NCBI GenBank assembly: GCA_916613615.1
Contig: OU744736.1
Span: forward strand, 54,751,600-54,815,599
DNA: 64,000 nucleotides
From: Steromphala cineraria
Lineage: Eukaryota; Mollusca; Gastropoda; Trochida; Trochidae
Reading direction: 5' to 3'
Shown here: piece after piece, positions 61,407-64,000 of the stretch
Numbering within the stretch: the first letter of the stretch is position 1
Layout of the letters: the number at the start of each line of letters is the position of its first letter
Translations under genes and position numbers: made by a program
Notes under the pieces: generated by a model
The model's database searches: none
The model's input: only the letters and a program-made list of their open reading frames with translations
Told to the model about the DNA's origin: nothing

Positions 61407-61432
61407 CTCTCTCTCTCTATATATATATATAT
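61407..61432. repeat. (CT)n(AT)n microsatellite
   Basis: Six CT units followed by eight AT units. Copy 1 at about 17238 has non-repetitive sequence at this point, so the tract expanded in copy 2. Confidence 0.88.
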
Positions 61433-61545
61433 TGTTCGCTGTAGGGAATATTAGTCATTATATATTTGAAATTCTTTAGGTTTATATAAGTAAATAATTC
61501 TTGACAATCACAAATGGATAAAGGTGCTTCTACCTTTCTGTTTAT

Positions 61546-61789
61546 ATGAATGATTTTCTACAGAACTTCGAAGTATCCGATCTTCCATGGCCTACCTTGT
61601 GCCCGGACATCAATCCACTGGAACATATGATGGGACGCCGATTCCAACCCATGGGCCCATTAATACAGGATTTAGTTGGTTTAGAAGCAGCAACTACCTA
61701 TTCAGCGAATCAGAGGACTCACCACAAAACTGAGGAGGATGGTTGAAGCACTCATTCGTGCACATGACGGATACACTCGTTATAAATAA
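61546..61789 (+). pseudogene. Tc1/mariner-like transposase, C-terminal fragment (copy 2)
   Basis: As in copy 1, but the segment before the shared block is preserved: NDFLQNFEVSDLPWPTLCPD. The Glu of NPLEHMMGRR is the third catalytic acid. The frame slips by one base near 61685, after which RMVEALIRAHDGYTRYK ends at 61787-61789. Roughly the N-terminal four fifths of a transposase is absent. The sequence from 61581 on is almost identical to copy 1, far more so than the flanks. Confidence 0.87.
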
Positions 61790-61876
61790 TGTGATTATTA
61801 TTTGTTTAAAGAACATTTCCAACTGCTAAACAACCATTATCACAATTTTGAAAGTTCACAGTTGAGTCAGTTTTCA

Positions 61877-61911
61877 AGCATTCTCTCCTCACTCTGTGGG
61901 GAGAGAATGGT
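61877..61911. repeat. Short palindrome missing from copy 1
   Basis: Copy 2 has CATTCTCTCC, then GGAGAGAATG 11 bases later. Copy 1 lacks 13 bases here and cannot form the stem. The 19 bases at 61892-61910 are the exact reverse complement of 63643-63661 and of 19053-19071. Confidence 0.8.
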
Positions 61912-64000
61912 TTTCATGTTCTTCTGCCAATATTTTTAGTTAAGTGTATACACGATAATTAGCGATGTGCTTTTGTTTAGCTAAGATTATGCACTTTCAT
62001 AAAAAAAAACATTTCCTCCAATAATTTTAATTCATTCACCATGCACATGCGTCGTCACACAAATCTGATCTGAAAATATTGTGTGGTGCTTGATAAATTC
62101 ATTTGTGTATATTTTCCGTTTGACCTGATTGCTCTCTATGAAATAAAGCATTATGAGATGTGTGTTTCGAGCTGTTGCCAAATTCAGCAGGGTGAGAAAA
62201 CTACATTATCCTTTAGACACCTAACAGCAAAATATATTACATCTTCAAAACGCATTGCCTGTACTGTTTTTACACTAATATGCTCTATCACGGGAAGTCT
62301 ATACATGTTAAGGGATAATAGGAAAACAAGATATATTTTCCCTGGAGTAATAAGATTTGTCAAACCAAAAGACATAAATCTTGATAACTGCCTCATAATT
62401 TTTCATGTGTGATTTAATCTCTTATTCGTGACTGTGAATGACTACATATGTTCAAAACATGTCTGATAATAGAACAAAACCTCCCTCAAGAGATGCATAA
62501 AAATCATCAATATTAGTTGTCTTTATAATTGACACTGTAATGATAATAACTTTTTGAGGAGTATATCTTACACCTTATGTGACTGTAGGAAACATTTTTT
62601 AACACCTTCATGTCAATGGGTTTCTTCACAGTACAGTACCTGAATTAAAGACAACTTAGAGAATATTGTGAATAACGTTATAAAACAATACTAAATAATA
62701 AATTGAAACTATTAGCAATGACTGTTTCATTGAAAATATTCATTTAAAGAAAAAGGACATCATTATCATATCATTTAAATTATTTTCATGTAACTCGTGA
62801 ATGATTTGGTATCAAACTCACATTCGCTCGTTTCATACAATATCATTTTACTCATTCAAAAAAATAACGTCTAATGGAAAGTCGTTTTGTATCCCCTAGC
62901 AAATTCAAAAGGAATTGTAGTTTTTTTGCAGATAAACTATAAAATGTCACTCGTGTTTTATTCAACCTTAATAGTGGCATAGACATATAAAATCGTTATC
63001 TGTAACACTTTCCTAGTTACAAAATTTGCAATAGAGTAATTCCTCCTTTACTTCGCGATAAATAATGCACAAATATACATCCAATAGTCTTTGTAATTTT
63101 TACTATGTGTCAAGTAATTGATGCTTTCTGGTGTGTTTTCTTTTGAAAGTAAAATTAACGAAAAACATAGCCTTTATTTCTGATGAAACATGAAGCTTGA
63201 TAATAAGAATGCTTTTGGATTATATAATGCTTTTAAGTGTTTCAAATTTTATCAATAACTTTTGTATAAGTCAAACACAACTATGCTCAAGAAATAACGT
63301 CGATACGAAACAACTTGCCACAGATGTAATCATTTTTATGAGAGTCATACATTAACTCTGACAGGTGAGACACAGTTTCGTTAATGGTCTGCATAAAACA
63401 TAGATTGTATTGGTTTCTAGAACAAGAGAATTATCTTATGTATGCAAGACAACGTTCCAGTTACTGACATTATGCATTTGATAGACGTAATGTCTTCAAT
63501 TACATTCCAGATATGTGGTGTGCAGCCTATACACTTTCTTGTCTAAATTACTGTCTGAAAGTTTTTTTAGAGAAAAGTTGATCCATGAATGCACAATACA
63601 GAATAAGATAGGCATAGTATGATGTTCGCATTATCAATGACACCATTCTCTCCCCACAGAGGCAGATTAAGTCATGAAATGTTGATCGAGTCTCTGTTCT
63701 AAATCGCCAAACCTGATGGTAAATTGGGAAATGCCTGATTGGAGGCAATCACAATTAGTTGTGCAATCATCGACGCTGTTCTAAAAGTCCTAATCATTTT
63801 GGCTATGTTAGTTATTTCTCGATAGATATTATAGATCTATAGGGTACAAATAATAATTTTCTTCTCATTGATCGTAGAAAGACTTCCGTAATTGATGTTA
63901 ATTTTCTATACAACAGATCTTAAGTACAAATGATCATTCGCTTCACGGAGATTTCCGACATGCTGCAATGTTCTTCATGGGTATAATGCTAAGCAGAGGA

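Larger units (their letters stand above)
46534..64000 (+). repeat. Segmental duplication, copy 2 (continues beyond the window)
   Basis: Colinear with 4492-19375. Copy 2 alone carries about 400 bp at 46985-47385, about 90 bp near 47600-47690, a LINE tail at 47881-48214, a repeat plus MITE at 50290-50803, a solo LTR at 51618-52826, a tandem expansion at 57288-57618, a hairpin insertion at 57634-58290 and a LINE-containing insertion at 58462-59327. Identity by eye runs from about 80-85% near 47 kb to about 97% near 53 kb and above 99% near 61.6-61.9 kb. Confidence 0.93.

Overview
The window looks like AT-rich nuclear DNA from an invertebrate animal. There are no prokaryote-style operons. Nearly all recognisable coding sequence is decayed retrotransposon or DNA-transposon material, and microsatellites, foldback elements and MITEs are abundant. 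A mollusc or related lophotrochozoan is my best guess. It rests on a repeat at 50.3 kb (AGCTCATCTGGCC followed by a CCGT-rich tract) of a kind I recall from molluscan genomes, and on the general LINE, Tc1 and MITE content. That is inference, not proof. I could not assemble a complete multi-exon host gene.

Layout. 1-3.4 kb: on the minus strand, the endonuclease start of a LINE ORF2 running off the window edge (frameshifted), a tetranucleotide microsatellite, and an intact LINE ORF1. 4.5-19.4 kb: copy 1 of a large segmental duplication. 19.4-42 kb: mostly unique non-coding DNA with three full or partial copies of a TTAA-flanked MITE (20.7-22.4 kb), a 5'-truncated LINE reverse-transcriptase fragment (22.7-23.6 kb), a tandemly duplicated cysteine-containing reading frame (31.0-31.5 kb), several short tandem arrays and a foldback element (35.0 kb). 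43.1-45.3 kb: a partial third copy of the middle of the duplicated segment. 46.5-64.0 kb: copy 2, in the same orientation as copy 1 and continuing past the window end.

The two long copies allow insertions to be read as filled versus empty sites. Copy 2 has gained a 1,209-bp solo LTR (51618-52826) with a clean 4-bp target duplication and an intact empty site at 9427-9430. It has also gained two truncated LINE tails (47.9 and 58.8 kb), a TTAA MITE (50.5 kb), a hairpin-bearing insertion (57.6-58.3 kb) and a 137-bp tandem expansion. Copy 1 has gained a TTAA MITE at 15.2 kb and an insertion with a long hairpin at each end (8.26-8.93 kb). Identity between the copies is uneven: a 354-bp block holding the end of a Tc1-like transposase differs by only two substitutions and one indel, while its flanks are clearly more diverged.

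The best candidate for something biologically new is a small minus-strand reading frame at 13217-13447. It has a signal peptide followed by a segment that resembles the first strand of a YWTD (LDL-receptor-like) propeller, and its stop codon lies inside a poly(A) signal. Broken paralogues occur at 56.6 and 44.6 kb, and older relics at 9.7 and 53.1 kb. It could be a tiny secreted-peptide gene or a repeatedly duplicated first exon of a lost receptor gene.
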